From: Kitasatospora terrestris
GTDB lineage: Bacteria; Actinomycetota; Actinomycetes; Streptomycetales; Streptomycetaceae
Assembly (NCBI RefSeq): GCF_039542905.1
Contig: NZ_BAABIS010000001.1
Coordinates: 7,192,001-7,256,000, forward strand
Direction: 5' to 3'
DNA: 64,000 nt
Part shown: piece after piece, positions 37,238 to 46,044 of the stretch
Layout: every line of letters starts with the position of its first letter
Position numbering within the stretch: the first letter of the stretch is position 1
Notes under the pieces: model-generated
The model's database searches: none
What the model saw: the letters and a program-made list of their open reading frames with translations, nothing else
What the model was told of the DNA's origin: nothing
Translations under genes and position numbers: made by a program

Positions 37238-38221
37238 ATGCCTGTCACCGATCTCGGAATCGACGAACTCGTCGACTACCGGCCCGATTCGAGCGCCCCG
37301 CAGGACTTCGACGAGTTCTGGCGGCGCACCCTCGCCGAGGCCCGGTCGCACGACGGGGCGGCCAAGACCGAACGCGTCACCGCGCAGTACGGACTGCGCA
37401 CCCTCGAGGTCGACGACGTACGGTTCCCCGGCTGGGACGGGGAGCCGGTGGCGGCCTGGCTGCTGCGCCCGCGCGGCGCGGACGGGCCGCTACCGGTCGT
37501 CGTCACGTACATCGGCTACAGCGGCGGCCGCGGCCTGCCCACCGAGCACCTGTTCTGGCCCACCGCGGGCTACGCCCAACTCGTGGTGGACAGCCGCGGC
37601 CAGGGCCACGACACCCCCGACCGGGACGCGGGGGAGGGCACCCAATGGGTCGAGGGCTTCATGACCCGGGGCATCGAGTCCCCCGAGAACCACTACTACC
37701 GGCGGCTGATCACCGACTGCGTGCGCGCCGTCGACGCCGTCGGACAGCTGCCCGGTCTCGACGGTGACCGGATCGTGCTCACCGGAGGCAGCCAGGGCGG
37801 CGGCCTCGCCCTCGCCGCGGCCGGCCTGTCCGGGAGCCGGGTGGCGGCGGTGATGCCGGACGTCCCGTTCCTGTGCCACTACCGCCAAGGCGCGCAGACC
37901 GCCCTGGAAGGCCCGTACCAGGAGATCGTCAAGTACCTGCGGTGGCACAGCCGGCACCGCGTCCAGCAGGCCTTCGACACCCTCGACCACTTCGACGGGG
38001 TCCACTTCGCCCAGCGGGCCACCGCCCCCGCCCTGTTCAGCGTCGGACTGATGGACCCGGTCTGCCCACCCCGTACGGTCTACGCCGCGTTCAACCGCTA
38101 CGCGGGCGAGGACCGCACCATGACGGTCTGGCCGTTCGCCGACCACGCCGGCGGCTGCGGCTCCAACCCGCCCGTCCAGCTCGCCTGGCTGCAGCAGCGC
38201 GGCCTCGCGCCGGGGCGGTGA
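37238..38221 (+). CDS. CE7 acetylxylan esterase/cephalosporin-C deacetylase family
   Basis: This is predicted to remove acetyl groups from xylo-oligosaccharides. The 327 residues form an alpha/beta hydrolase. The family start LGIDELVDYRP, the RGQG motif (DSRGQGHDT), nucleophile serine in GGSQGGGLALA, the Asp in GLMDPVCPPRTVYAAFN and the final His in FADHAGG complete the CE7 triad. Two in-frame starts each have a good GGAGG: ATG 37178 and ATG 37238. The second is used because CE7 proteins begin there. The gene lies in a tight operon with GH3 before it and GH1 and GH31 after it, so it works on imported acetylated oligosaccharides. Confidence 0.9.
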   Translation: MPVTDLGIDELVDYRPDSSAPQDFDEFWRRTLAEARSHDGAAKTERVTAQYGLRTLEVDDVRFPGWDGEPVAAWLLRPRGADGPLPVVVTYIGYSGGRGLPTEHLFWPTAGYAQLVVDSRGQGHDTPDRDAGEGTQWVEGFMTRGIESPENHYYRRLITDCVRAVDAVGQLPGLDGDRIVLTGGSQGGGLALAAAGLSGSRVAAVMPDVPFLCHYRQGAQTALEGPYQEIVKYLRWHSRHRVQQAFDTLDHFDGVHFAQRATAPALFSVGLMDPVCPPRTVYAAFNRYAGEDRTMTVWPFADHAGGCGSNPPVQLAWLQQRGLAPGR

Positions 38222-38226
38222 CCGCG

Positions 38227-39636
38227 ATGACCCCCTGGGAGACGCCGGACTTCCCCGCGCTGCCCGCCGGATTCCGGTTCGGCGCGGCCACCGCCGCGTA
38301 CCAGATCGAGGGCGCCCACGACCAGGACGGCCGGGCCCCCTCCATCTGGGACACCTTCAGCCACACCCCCGGCCGCACCCTCGGCGGCGCCACCGGCGAC
38401 ACCGCCTGCGACCACTACCACCGCTACCGGGAGGACGTGGGCCTGCTCCACCGGCTCGGCGTCGACACCTACCGCTTCTCGATCGCCTGGCCGCGCCTGG
38501 TGCCCCGGGGCACCGGCCCGGCCAACCCGAAGGGCCTGGACTTCTACGACCGGCTGATCGACGAGCTGCTGGCCGCCGGGATCCAGCCCGCCGTCACCCT
38601 CTACCACTGGGACCTGCCGCAGGCCCTGGAGGACCGCGGGGGCTGGCGGGTCCGCGGGACCGCCGAGGCGTTCGCCGACTACACGGCGCTCGCCGCCGAG
38701 CGCTACGGCGACCGGGTGGCCCGCTGGATCACCCTCAACGAGCCGTACTGCTCCGCGTTCGTCGGCTACGCCGAGGGCAGGCACGCCCCCGGCGCCCGGG
38801 AGGGCCGCGGCGCACTGGCCGCCGCGCACCACCTCCTCCTCGCCCACGGCCTGGCGGTGCGGGAGCTCCGGGCCGCCGGGGCCCGCGAGGTCGGCATCGC
38901 CCTCAACCTCGACCGCATCCACGCGGCCTCCGGCCGCCCCGAGGACCAGGCGGCCCGGCGCCGCGCCGAGGTGCTGCACAACGACGTCTGGACCGAGCCG
39001 CTGCTCGCCGGCCGCTACCCCGCCCAGGAGGCCGAGACCTGGGGCGGCCTCGCGGACGGCCCGTGGCGGCTGCCCGGCGACCTGGAAGTGATCGGCACGC
39101 CGCTGGACTTCCTCGGCGTCAACTTCTACCGCCCGATCACCGTCGCCGCCGCCGCGCACCGCACCGAGGACCCCGGAGCCCGCACGGCCGTGGACATCGG
39201 CGTCGCGGAACTCGACCCGTACGGCACGCCCCACACCACCATGGCCTGGCCCGTCGTCCCCGGCGCGCTCACCGAATTGCTGTGCAACCTGCACACCCGC
39301 TACCCGCAGCTGCCGCCGGTCTGGATCACCGAGAACGGCGCGGCCTTCGAGGACACGGTCCGCCCCGACGGATCCGTCCACGACCCGGAGCGCACCCGCT
39401 ACCTCGCCGCGCACCTGGCCGCCGTGGCCGACGCGGCCGCCGCCGGGGTCGACGTCCGCGGCTACTACCTCTGGTCGCTGCTGGACAACTTCGAGTGGGC
39501 GCGCGGCTACGACCAGCGCTTCGGTCTGGTCCGCGTCGACTACGACACCCTGACCCGCCTGCCCAAGGACAGCTACCACTGGTACCGGGCCCTGATCACC
39601 GCGCACCGCGCGCGGACGGAGGACACCGCCCGATGA
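38227..39636 (+). CDS. intracellular GH1 beta-glucosidase, oligosaccharide operon copy
   Basis: This is a 469-residue GH1 glycosidase without signal peptide. [35 protein letters not shown], the acid/base Glu in TLNEPYCSAF, the nucleophile Glu in [11 protein letters not shown] and YYLWSLLDNFEWARGYD are all in place. ATG 38227 follows the CE7 stop directly; a GTG at 38218 overlapping that stop is an alternative. Its stop overlaps the next start (ATGA). It resembles the ceb-operon enzyme at 5218 in domain plan, but sits with an alpha-xylosidase, so it may trim the glucose units exposed by that enzyme during xyloglucan-oligosaccharide breakdown. Confidence 0.93.
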   Translation: MTPWETPDFPALPAGFRFGAATAAYQIEGAHDQDGRAPSIWDTFSHTPGRTLGGATGDTACDHYHRYREDVGLLHRLGVDTYRFSIAWPRLVPRGTGPANPKGLDFYDRLIDELLAAGIQPAVTLYHWDLPQALEDRGGWRVRGTAEAFADYTALAAERYGDRVARWITLNEPYCSAFVGYAEGRHAPGAREGRGALAAAHHLLLAHGLAVRELRAAGAREVGIALNLDRIHAASGRPEDQAARRRAEVLHNDVWTEPLLAGRYPAQEAETWGGLADGPWRLPGDLEVIGTPLDFLGVNFYRPITVAAAAHRTEDPGARTAVDIGVAELDPYGTPHTTMAWPVVPGALTELLCNLHTRYPQLPPVWITENGAAFEDTVRPDGSVHDPERTRYLAAHLAAVADAAAAGVDVRGYYLWSLLDNFEWARGYDQRFGLVRVDYDTLTRLPKDSYHWYRALITAHRARTEDTAR

Positions 39637-41915
39637 AGTTCACCGACGGCTACTGGCTGATGCGCCCGGGCTGCACCGCCCGCTACGCCGCCGAGGTCGC
39701 CGACGTCCGGGCCGAGGAGCACCGGATCACCCTCTACGCCCCGGTCAAGCACGTCCGCGGCCGCGGCGACACGCTCAACAGCCCGCTGCTGACCGTCGAG
39801 TGCTGGTCGCCGGCCGAGGGCGTGATCGGGGTGCGCACCACCCACCACGCCGGCTCCGTCCGCCGAGGGCCGGAGTTCGCCCTGCCCGGCGCCGAGCCGC
39901 GCAGCGGAAAGGTCCGCCGCGAGGGGGACGTGCTGGAACTCGGCGCCGGCGAGCTGACGCTGCGCATCGACACCTCCCGGCCCTGGCACCTGGAGTTCAC
40001 CGCAGGCGGCCGGGTGCTGACCAGCGCCGGTGAACGCGGCACCGGCTTCGCCACCGACGCCGACGGCCGGCACCACATGCTCGGCCAACTCGCCCTGGGC
40101 GTCGGCGAGCTGGTCTACGGCCTCGGCGAGCGCTTCACCCCGTTCGTCCGCAACGGCCAGGTGGTCGACATCTGGCAGGCCGACGGCGGCACCAGCAGCG
40201 AACAGGCCTACAAGAACATCCCGTTCCATCTGACCAACCGCGGCTACGGCGTCTTCGTCAACCACCCCGGGAAGGTCTCCTACGAGGTCGGCTCCGAGTC
40301 GGTCGGCCAGGTGCAGTTCAGCGTCGAGGACCAGGAACTGGAGTACTACGTCGTCCACGGTCCCACCCCCAAGGAGATCCTGCGGCGCTACACCGCGCTC
40401 ACCGGCCGGCCCGCCCTGCCGCCCGCCTGGGCGCTCGGACTCTGGCTGACCACCTCCTTCACCACCGACTACGACGAGGCCACCGTCAACCGCTTCGTCG
40501 GCGGCATGCTCGAGCGCGGCATCCCGCTCAGCGTGTTCCACCTCGACTGCTTCTGGATGCGCGAGTACCAGTGGTGCGACTTCGACTGGGACGCCGGCAC
40601 CTTCCCCGACCCGGTGGGCATGCTGGCCCGGCTCAAGCAGCAGGGCCTGCGGATCTCCGCCTGGATCAACCCGTACATCGCGCAGAAGTCCGCCCTCTTC
40701 GAGGAGGGCAGGCGGGCCGGGTACCTGGTCCGCCGGGCGGACGGCAGCGTCTGGCAGTGGGACCTGTGGCAGCCGGGCATGGCCCTGGTGGACTTCACCA
40801 ACCCCGCCGCCCGCGACTGGTACACCGGCAGGCTGCGCGGCCTGCTCGCGCACGGCGTGGACTGCGTCAAGACCGACTTCGGCGAGCGCATCCCCACCGA
40901 TGTCGTCTGGCACGACGGCTCCGACCCCGAGCGGATGCACAACTACTACACCCACCTGTACAACCGGGCCGTCTTCGAGCTGCTGCGCGAGGAACGCGGG
41001 GAGGGCGAGGCCCTGCTGTTCGCCCGCTCCGCCACCGCCGGCGGCCAGCAGTACCCGGTGCACTGGGGCGGCGACTGCGAGTCGCACTTCAACGCCATGG
41101 CGGAGTCGCTGCGCGGCGGCCTCTCCCTCGGACTGTCGGGCTTCGGCTTCTGGAGCCACGACATCGGCGGCTTCGAAGGCACCCCCACGCCGACCGTCTT
41201 CAAACGCTGGGTGCAGTTCGGCCTGCTCTCCTCGCACAGCCGGCTGCACGGCAGCAAGTCCTACCGCGTGCCCTGGGACTACGGCGACGAGGCGGTCGAG
41301 GTCACCCGCGAGTTCACCCTGCTCAAGCACCGCCTCGCGCCCTACCTGCAACGTGCCGCCCAGCACGCGCACACCACCGGCATCCCGGTGATGCGCGCCA
41401 TGGTGCTCGAGTTCCCCGACGACCCGGCCGCGGCCACCCTCGACCGGCAGTACCTGCTCGGGGACGACCTGCTGGTCGCCCCGGTGTTCACCGACGACGG
41501 CACCGTCGAGTACTACGTGCCCGAGGGCACCTGGACCAACCTGCTGACCGGACAGCAGGTCGTCGGCCCGCGCTGGGCCAGGGAACGGCACGGCTTCCAC
41601 ACCCTGCCGCTGCTCGCCCGCCCCGACTCCGTCGTCCCGCTCGCCGCCGACGACCGGCGCCCGGTCTCCGCGTGGGCCGACGGCGTCGAACTGCGGGTCC
41701 ACGCGTTCGCCGACGGCGCCGAGCGGACCGTCACCGTCCCCCGCACCGAGGGCCTCGGCGACGCCGCCCGCTTCCACCTCCGCCGCACCGGCGAGCGGCT
41801 CACCGTCACCACCGACAGTCCGCACCCGTGGCACGTGCGCGTCGGAGGCCCCGACGGCGCCCTGCACAGCCGGCCGGGCGGCACCCAGGAGGCCCACCTC
41901 CCGTACCCGGGCTGA
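39633..41915 (+). CDS. GH31 alpha-xylosidase (YicI-like), intracellular
   Basis: This is predicted to remove alpha-1,6-xylose from xyloglucan oligosaccharides or isoprimeverose. The 760 residues show the GH31 N-terminal beta-sandwich, the barrel with FHLDCFWMREYQWCDFDWD, the nucleophile Asp415 in VKTDFGERIP and the acid/base Asp481 in HWGGDCESHF, then GFGFWSHDIGGFEG. The KTDFGE nucleophile motif and the CFWM loop are those of alpha-xylosidases, not alpha-glucosidases. ATG 39633 overlaps the GH1 stop by four bases. It is the last gene of the operon, followed by a very strong terminator. Confidence 0.93.
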   Translation: MKFTDGYWLMRPGCTARYAAEVADVRAEEHRITLYAPVKHVRGRGDTLNSPLLTVECWSPAEGVIGVRTTHHAGSVRRGPEFALPGAEPRSGKVRREGDVLELGAGELTLRIDTSRPWHLEFTAGGRVLTSAGERGTGFATDADGRHHMLGQLALGVGELVYGLGERFTPFVRNGQVVDIWQADGGTSSEQAYKNIPFHLTNRGYGVFVNHPGKVSYEVGSESVGQVQFSVEDQELEYYVVHGPTPKEILRRYTALTGRPALPPAWALGLWLTTSFTTDYDEATVNRFVGGMLERGIPLSVFHLDCFWMREYQWCDFDWDAGTFPDPVGMLARLKQQGLRISAWINPYIAQKSALFEEGRRAGYLVRRADGSVWQWDLWQPGMALVDFTNPAARDWYTGRLRGLLAHGVDCVKTDFGERIPTDVVWHDGSDPERMHNYYTHLYNRAVFELLREERGEGEALLFARSATAGGQQYPVHWGGDCESHFNAMAESLRGGLSLGLSGFGFWSHDIGGFEGTPTPTVFKRWVQFGLLSSHSRLHGSKSYRVPWDYGDEAVEVTREFTLLKHRLAPYLQRAAQHAHTTGIPVMRAMVLEFPDDPAAATLDRQYLLGDDLLVAPVFTDDGTVEYYVPEGTWTNLLTGQQVVGPRWARERHGFHTLPLLARPDSVVPLAADDRRPVSAWADGVELRVHAFADGAERTVTVPRTEGLGDAARFHLRRTGERLTVTTDSPHPWHVRVGGPDGALHSRPGGTQEAHLPYPG

Positions 41916-41919
41916 ACCG

Positions 41920-41957
41920 CGGTGGACGCGCGGCCCGGCCGGGCCGCGCATCCACCG
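41920..41957. terminator. 38-bp palindromic bidirectional terminator after GH31
   Basis: Positions 41920-41938 pair with 41939-41957 over 19 bp with a single mismatch (41927/41950); the core is GCGCGGCCCGG/CCGGGCCGCGC. It lies between the converging GH31 and GH27 genes. Confidence 0.85.
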
Positions 41958-41992
41958 TGCCCCCGTTCACTCCTCCCGGACGAGGACGCGGC

Positions 41993-43645
41993 TTACCGGA
42001 GTGCCGTCCACTTCTGGTTGTTCTGGCCGTTGCAGGTCCACAGGATGACCGCGGTGCCGTTGGCGGTCCCCGCGTGGTCGGCGTCCAGGCACAGCCCGGC
42101 GTGGACGTTGCGGACCGACCCGTCGGACTGCACGGTCCACTTCTGGTTGTCCTGGCCGTTGCAGGGCCAGATGACGACCCGCGTGCCGTCGGCGGTGCCC
42201 CGACCGGAGGCGTCCAGGCACTTGTCGCCGTAGACGCGGATCTCGCCTCCGGCCCAGGTGGTCCAGAGCTGGTTGGCGGCGCTGTGGCAGTCCCAGATCA
42301 GCGTCGCCGTCCCGGCCGCCGTGGCGGCCCGGTCCACGTCCAGGCAGCGGCCGGACCCGGTGCCGCGCAGCCGTGCGGTGGTGGAGGCCAGCGGGCTGCC
42401 GCCGGACACCCGGTACACGGCGACGCCGTGCGCCGGGACGCCGGCCGAGACCGTGCCGGACGTGCTCGACGTGCCGCCGGTCCACAGGTCGGTGAGGGTG
42501 AACGGCCCTCCGCCGAGGCCGATCTGCGCGGCCGTGGCGGTGACGGTCGCGGTGCCGCTCCCGCGGTTGAACAGGCCCACGGCGACCGAGCCGTCGGACA
42601 GGGGCTTGGCGAACACCTCGGTGTCGCCGTCGTCGCGCACCCGGCGGCCGCCGGCGCCGAGCGCGTCCTGGTTCACCGCCAGCAGACGGGGGTTGCGCAG
42701 GATCGCGCTCACGTCGCCGGACATGGTCCGGATGTCGTTGCCCGCGATGAGGGGCGCCGAGAGCAGCGACCAGAGGGCGAAGTGGGAGCGGGACTCGGTC
42801 AGGGACAGGCCGGGGCGGCCGACCACGAGCATGTCGGGGTCGTTCCAGTGGCCGGGGCCCGACTGGGCGGCCAGCGGCGCGTCGATGTCGAGGACGTTGC
42901 CCACACCCATCGGGTAGCTGTTGGTGTTGCCGTTCTGCCAGATGTCGAGCAGGTCCTCGGTCGTCCGCCACAGGTCCGCGACCTCACCCCAGTTGTACGA
43001 GGAGCCGGTGATGGCGTGCAGGCTGTTGGGGTTGATGCTGTAGACGACGGGGCGGCCGGTGGCGCGCAGGGCGTCGCGCATGAGGGTGAACTGCGCGACC
43101 TGCTGGTCCAGCGTGCCGGCGGACGAGCACCAGTCGTACTTGAGGTAGTCCACGCCCCACGAGGCGAAGGTGGTGGCGTCCTGGGCTTCGTGGCCCTTGC
43201 TGCCGGTGGAGCCGGAGTAGGAACCCACGGCCTGGGCGCAGGTGCGCTCGTTGGGCGCCTCGTAGAGGCCGAACTTCAGGCCCTTGCTGTGGATGTAGTC
43301 CCCGAGCGCCTTCATGCCGCCGGGGAACTTGGTCGGGTTTGCCCGGAGGTTGCCCGCGCCGTCGCGCTGCGGGTCGAACCAGCAGTCGTCGACGACGACG
43401 TAGCGGTAGCCGGCGTCCTTCATGCCGGAGGAGACCATCGCGTCGGCGGCCTGGCGGACCTTCGACTCGTCGACGCCGCACCCGAAGCTGTTCCAGCTGT
43501 TCCAGCCCAGCGGCGGGGTGGACGCGGGGCTGCCCGGCGCGGCCTCGGCGGTCGTGGTGGTGGAGGCGGTGACGCAGGCGGTGAGCATCAGTGCGGCGGC
43601 TGCGAGGAGGCGCAGCCGCCGCCCGTTGAACCGTGGGGGGAGCAT
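41993..43645 (-). CDS. secreted GH27 alpha-galactosidase or beta-L-arabinopyranosidase with CBM13
   Basis: The 550 residues have a signal peptide (1-36), a GH27 barrel (about 42-320) with PPLGWNSWNSFGCG, VVVDDCWFD and the nucleophile Asp171 in DYLKYDWC. A beta-sandwich follows to about 415, and then a ricin-type CBM13 (about 420-550) with repeated CLDxD and NQ(L/K)W motifs. The substrate loop reads FGLYEAPNERTC, where typical alpha-galactosidases have YSDAG. A glutamate in this loop is the change reported for the Streptomyces avermitilis beta-L-arabinopyranosidase of the same architecture. The neighbouring arabinofuranosidases also favour arabinose-linked substrates. Confidence 0.88.
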   Translation of the reverse strand: MLPPRFNGRRLRLLAAAALMLTACVTASTTTTAEAAPGSPASTPPLGWNSWNSFGCGVDESKVRQAADAMVSSGMKDAGYRYVVVDDCWFDPQRDGAGNLRANPTKFPGGMKALGDYIHSKGLKFGLYEAPNERTCAQAVGSYSGSTGSKGHEAQDATTFASWGVDYLKYDWCSSAGTLDQQVAQFTLMRDALRATGRPVVYSINPNSLHAITGSSYNWGEVADLWRTTEDLLDIWQNGNTNSYPMGVGNVLDIDAPLAAQSGPGHWNDPDMLVVGRPGLSLTESRSHFALWSLLSAPLIAGNDIRTMSGDVSAILRNPRLLAVNQDALGAGGRRVRDDGDTEVFAKPLSDGSVAVGLFNRGSGTATVTATAAQIGLGGGPFTLTDLWTGGTSSTSGTVSAGVPAHGVAVYRVSGGSPLASTTARLRGTGSGRCLDVDRAATAAGTATLIWDCHSAANQLWTTWAGGEIRVYGDKCLDASGRGTADGTRVVIWPCNGQDNQKWTVQSDGSVRNVHAGLCLDADHAGTANGTAVILWTCNGQNNQKWTALR

Positions 43646-43729
43646 GGCGGGGGATCCTTCCCGGGAGGGCCCGGCCGCGGGCGGGGGCCTGCGGCCGGGC
43701 GGGTTGGCCTGCTGGGACGGCGGTGCGGG

Positions 43730-45283
43730 TCAGCCCAGCGGCTGGGTGACCAGCCAGCTGGTGTCGGCGGCCCAACTGTTGGCGCTGTCCCAGGCGTTGG
43801 AACCGCCGTTGCTCGCGATGTAGGCCGTGTAGTTGTAGTGGCGCAGGTACTTCGTCGCGAAGTTGGCGGACCGGAAGGAGGTGCCGGTCCCGCTGTTGCC
43901 CGCGGTGGGGCAGAAGGTGGCGTCCTGCGCGAACGCGCCGCCGCCGTCGTCGGTGTTCAGGTTGAGCTGGTAGTTGTAGTGGCGCAGGAACTGCCCGGGG
44001 CTGTTGGCGGACTCGAACGACACGCAGGAGGCGTCGGCCAGGCCGGTGCGGACGATCCAGGTGGCGTCGGCCCTGTCGACGGCCGGGCTGGAGGCGTTGG
44101 CGGCGGAGATGACGACCTTGGTGTCGGCGTCGTCGTGGCGCAGGTAGTGCGAGGTGCAGCACGGCGCCGTGGTGGCCCGCAGCGAGATCCGGGAGCCGGG
44201 GGCGAGGGTGCCGGTGCCGGTCGAGCCGCTGGTGTAGCCGGCCGCGGTGATGTTGGCCTGGACGGCGTTCTCGGTGGCGTCCGAGGGGTAGCCCGAGGTC
44301 ATGACGCCTTCGTAGAAGGTGCCCTGGGCCCACTTGCTGTTGTCACCGCCGATGCCGAGGATGATCGCGCCCTCCTTGTGCATCGGGTTGTAACCCGTGG
44401 CATTGGGCCGCACCCCGTTGTAGAAGGTGGACAGGCCACCCGACTGGGCGTCGCCGCCGCGGAGCGCCCACTGGTTCGGGCCGCCCTTGAGCATGGCGGT
44501 CAGGAACCGGTTGCTGACACTGGGGTCGCCCGCGTTGAACCCGCGGTTGACCCCGGAGAACAGGCCGTTCTCCAGGTCGGCCATGACCCAGGGCCCGTTG
44601 CCGCTGCCCGAGCCCCAGCTCTTGTTGTTGCCGAAGTAGAGGGCCTCCATGTGGCCGTTGCCGGTGTCCAGGTTGTTGGTCTCGGCGTTGCCGTAGTCGA
44701 AGCAGCAGCCCCCGTTGAAGTGCGTGCCGTCGAAGATCGCGTACATGCCCTCGGGCTGGTCGCCGGTGGCGATGCCGTGGGTGTTGTTGTTCCGGTAGCC
44801 GGTGCCGGGGGCCACGTAGACGCCGTACGCCTTGTGCCCGGCGACGGTGACCGGCGCCTCGAAGGCGTTGGCGAGGTTGTCCGGCCCGCCCGCCGCGCCG
44901 CCGGCGGGCGCCTGGGTGAGGTGGTTGCCCTTGGGCGACTGGTCGTAGATGACGGTGATGACACAGCTGGTGGCCGCGCAGAAGGAGTCCTGCTGCGCGG
45001 CGTCGGCGTACCCGCCGGTGCTGAGCAGGCCGATGTCCCTGGTCGCGTTGTCGGAGGCGCGCCTGACCTGGTACAGCGGTCCGTTGTACGTCCCGTACAG
45101 GGCGCGGGTGGTGCTGTGCGCGGCGACGCAGGGGGTGCCGCCCGAGGCGTAGATGTCGCAGGGCCCCTGGGTGGCGGCCTGCGAGGTCGCGGCCGTGGCG
45201 GTGAGCATGCCGACGGCGAGGGCGGCGGTCGCGCCCGTTGCGAGCAGAGCTCGCCCGAGCCTGCGGATCGACAGTTCGACCAT
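43730..45283 (-). CDS. abfB: secreted GH54 alpha-L-arabinofuranosidase with CBM42
   Basis: This releases terminal arabinofuranose from arabinan and arabinoxylan outside the cell. The 517 residues have a signal peptide (1-36, ending SQAA), a GH54 catalytic beta-sandwich (about 37-350) with MADLENGLFSG (nucleophile Glu), ILGIGGDNS (acid Asp) and GTFYEGVMTSGYPSDATENAVQ. The C-terminal CBM42 beta-trefoil (about 360-517) has HYLRH/FLRHYNY/YLRHYNY repeats. GH54 is mostly fungal, with a smaller set in actinomycetes. ATG 45283 follows AAGGAG. It lies downstream of a truncated CBM42 gene, apparently in one transcript from the promoter near 45900. Confidence 0.93.
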   Translation of the reverse strand: MVELSIRRLGRALLATGATAALAVGMLTATAATSQAATQGPCDIYASGGTPCVAAHSTTRALYGTYNGPLYQVRRASDNATRDIGLLSTGGYADAAQQDSFCAATSCVITVIYDQSPKGNHLTQAPAGGAAGGPDNLANAFEAPVTVAGHKAYGVYVAPGTGYRNNNTHGIATGDQPEGMYAIFDGTHFNGGCCFDYGNAETNNLDTGNGHMEALYFGNNKSWGSGSGNGPWVMADLENGLFSGVNRGFNAGDPSVSNRFLTAMLKGGPNQWALRGGDAQSGGLSTFYNGVRPNATGYNPMHKEGAIILGIGGDNSKWAQGTFYEGVMTSGYPSDATENAVQANITAAGYTSGSTGTGTLAPGSRISLRATTAPCCTSHYLRHDDADTKVVISAANASSPAVDRADATWIVRTGLADASCVSFESANSPGQFLRHYNYQLNLNTDDGGGAFAQDATFCPTAGNSGTGTSFRSANFATKYLRHYNYTAYIASNGGSNAWDSANSWAADTSWLVTQPLG

Positions 45284-45428
45284 GAAGGTCTCCTTCACAG
45301 GGTGGGGGTGGGGGTGGGCGTCCACGCACCTGCCGGCGTCCGTCCGAGCGGGCGGCGCGGGCGGCGCTGACGCCTCCGGGTGCCTGCCGGCGGGCCGTCT
45401 TCGGCAGCCGGTCGGCACGGGCCGCTCG

Positions 45429-45758
45429 TCAGCCCCAGGGGGAGACGGCGAGCCGGCTGGAGTCCTGGGCCCATGACGGCGGGTTGTCCCAGGCATTGGT
45501 GCCGCCGTCGCTCGCGGTGCAGCCGGCGAGGCGGTAGTGGCGCAGGTACTCGGCCGGGTGGTCGAGTGACTGCCGGGAGGAGCCCGTGCCGCTGTTCCCC
45601 GGCTTGGCGCAGAAGGTGGCGTCCGCGGCGAACCGGCCGGTGCCGGCGGCGGTCCGGGCGGTAGCCGCTCCGGTGAGCAGCCCGACGAGGAGCACGGCCG
45701 TCGTTCCGGTCACCGACAGCGCCCGCCGGGCGCGGCTCGGCCACGATCTCATGGTCAT
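45429..45758 (-). CDS. orphan secreted CBM42 fragment, catalytic domain lost
   Basis: This 109-residue reading frame has a signal peptide (MTMRSWPSRARRALS then a hydrophobic core, to about residue 36) joined directly to the last repeat of a CBM42. From ADATFC onward it parallels the end of the GH54 protein (ATFCxxxGNSGTGxS, YLRHY, NAWDxxxSWAxDxS). The catalytic domain and two of three trefoil repeats are absent. ATG 45758 has AAGGAG seven bases ahead, so it is probably translated. It looks like an internally deleted copy of a GH-CBM42 gene, though a small secreted arabinan-binding peptide is possible. Confidence 0.65.
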   Translation of the reverse strand: MTMRSWPSRARRALSVTGTTAVLLVGLLTGAATARTAAGTGRFAADATFCAKPGNSGTGSSRQSLDHPAEYLRHYRLAGCTASDGGTNAWDNPPSWAQDSSRLAVSPWG

Positions 45759-45804
45759 GAACGGACTCCTTCGCGGGTGGAGAAGGAAGAAGGCGCCCCC
45801 ATAT

Positions 45805-45822
45805 ATTGTTAACGCTAACAAT
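45805..45822. promoter_or_regulatory. arabinan-module operator 1, ATTGTTA-N4-TAACAAT
   Basis: Seven-base arms ATTGTTA and TAACAAT surround ACGC. It lies in the leader of the minus-strand GH54 unit, about 47 bp before the CBM42-fragment start. Confidence 0.7.
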
Positions 45823-45884
45823 TTTGCCGGGAAATGGGAGCGCGCAAGACGGGTCGGACGCCCTGGTGGTGCTGCGCCGACATC

Positions 45885-45913
45885 ACTATGGCCACACGTT
45901 GATGTACCGTCAA
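45885..45913 (-). promoter_or_regulatory. predicted promoter of the CBM42-fragment/GH54 unit
   Basis: TTGACG at 45913-45908, 17-bp spacer, CATAGT at 45890-45885 on the minus strand, one of the best promoter matches in the window. Operators lie just upstream (45922-45939) and downstream (45805-45822). Confidence 0.65.
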
Positions 45914-45921
45914 GACATCTA

Positions 45922-45939
45922 ACTGTTAACGCACACAGT
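45922..45939. promoter_or_regulatory. arabinan-module operator 2, imperfect
   Basis: ACTGTTAACGCACACAGT keeps the outer ACTGT/ACAGT arms and the left TGTTAACGC of the other sites, with mismatches in the right inner arm. It abuts the -35 of the minus-strand promoter. Confidence 0.55.
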
Positions 45940-46044
45940 AGCCACGGCAGTTCGCCGTCCCGCCCGGAGCGATCGCGAGCCGGTCGTTCTCCTGCGCTGG
46001 ATCAAGATTGGGTAACGGCCGGTCCGACGTCTTGCCTGCTGAAT

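Noticed and set aside
40571-45370. Plus-strand frame of about 1,600 codons
   Set aside because: It runs through GH31 and then antisense to GH27 and GH54. The translation is low-complexity Arg/Gly/Val with no domain, a GC-skew shadow.
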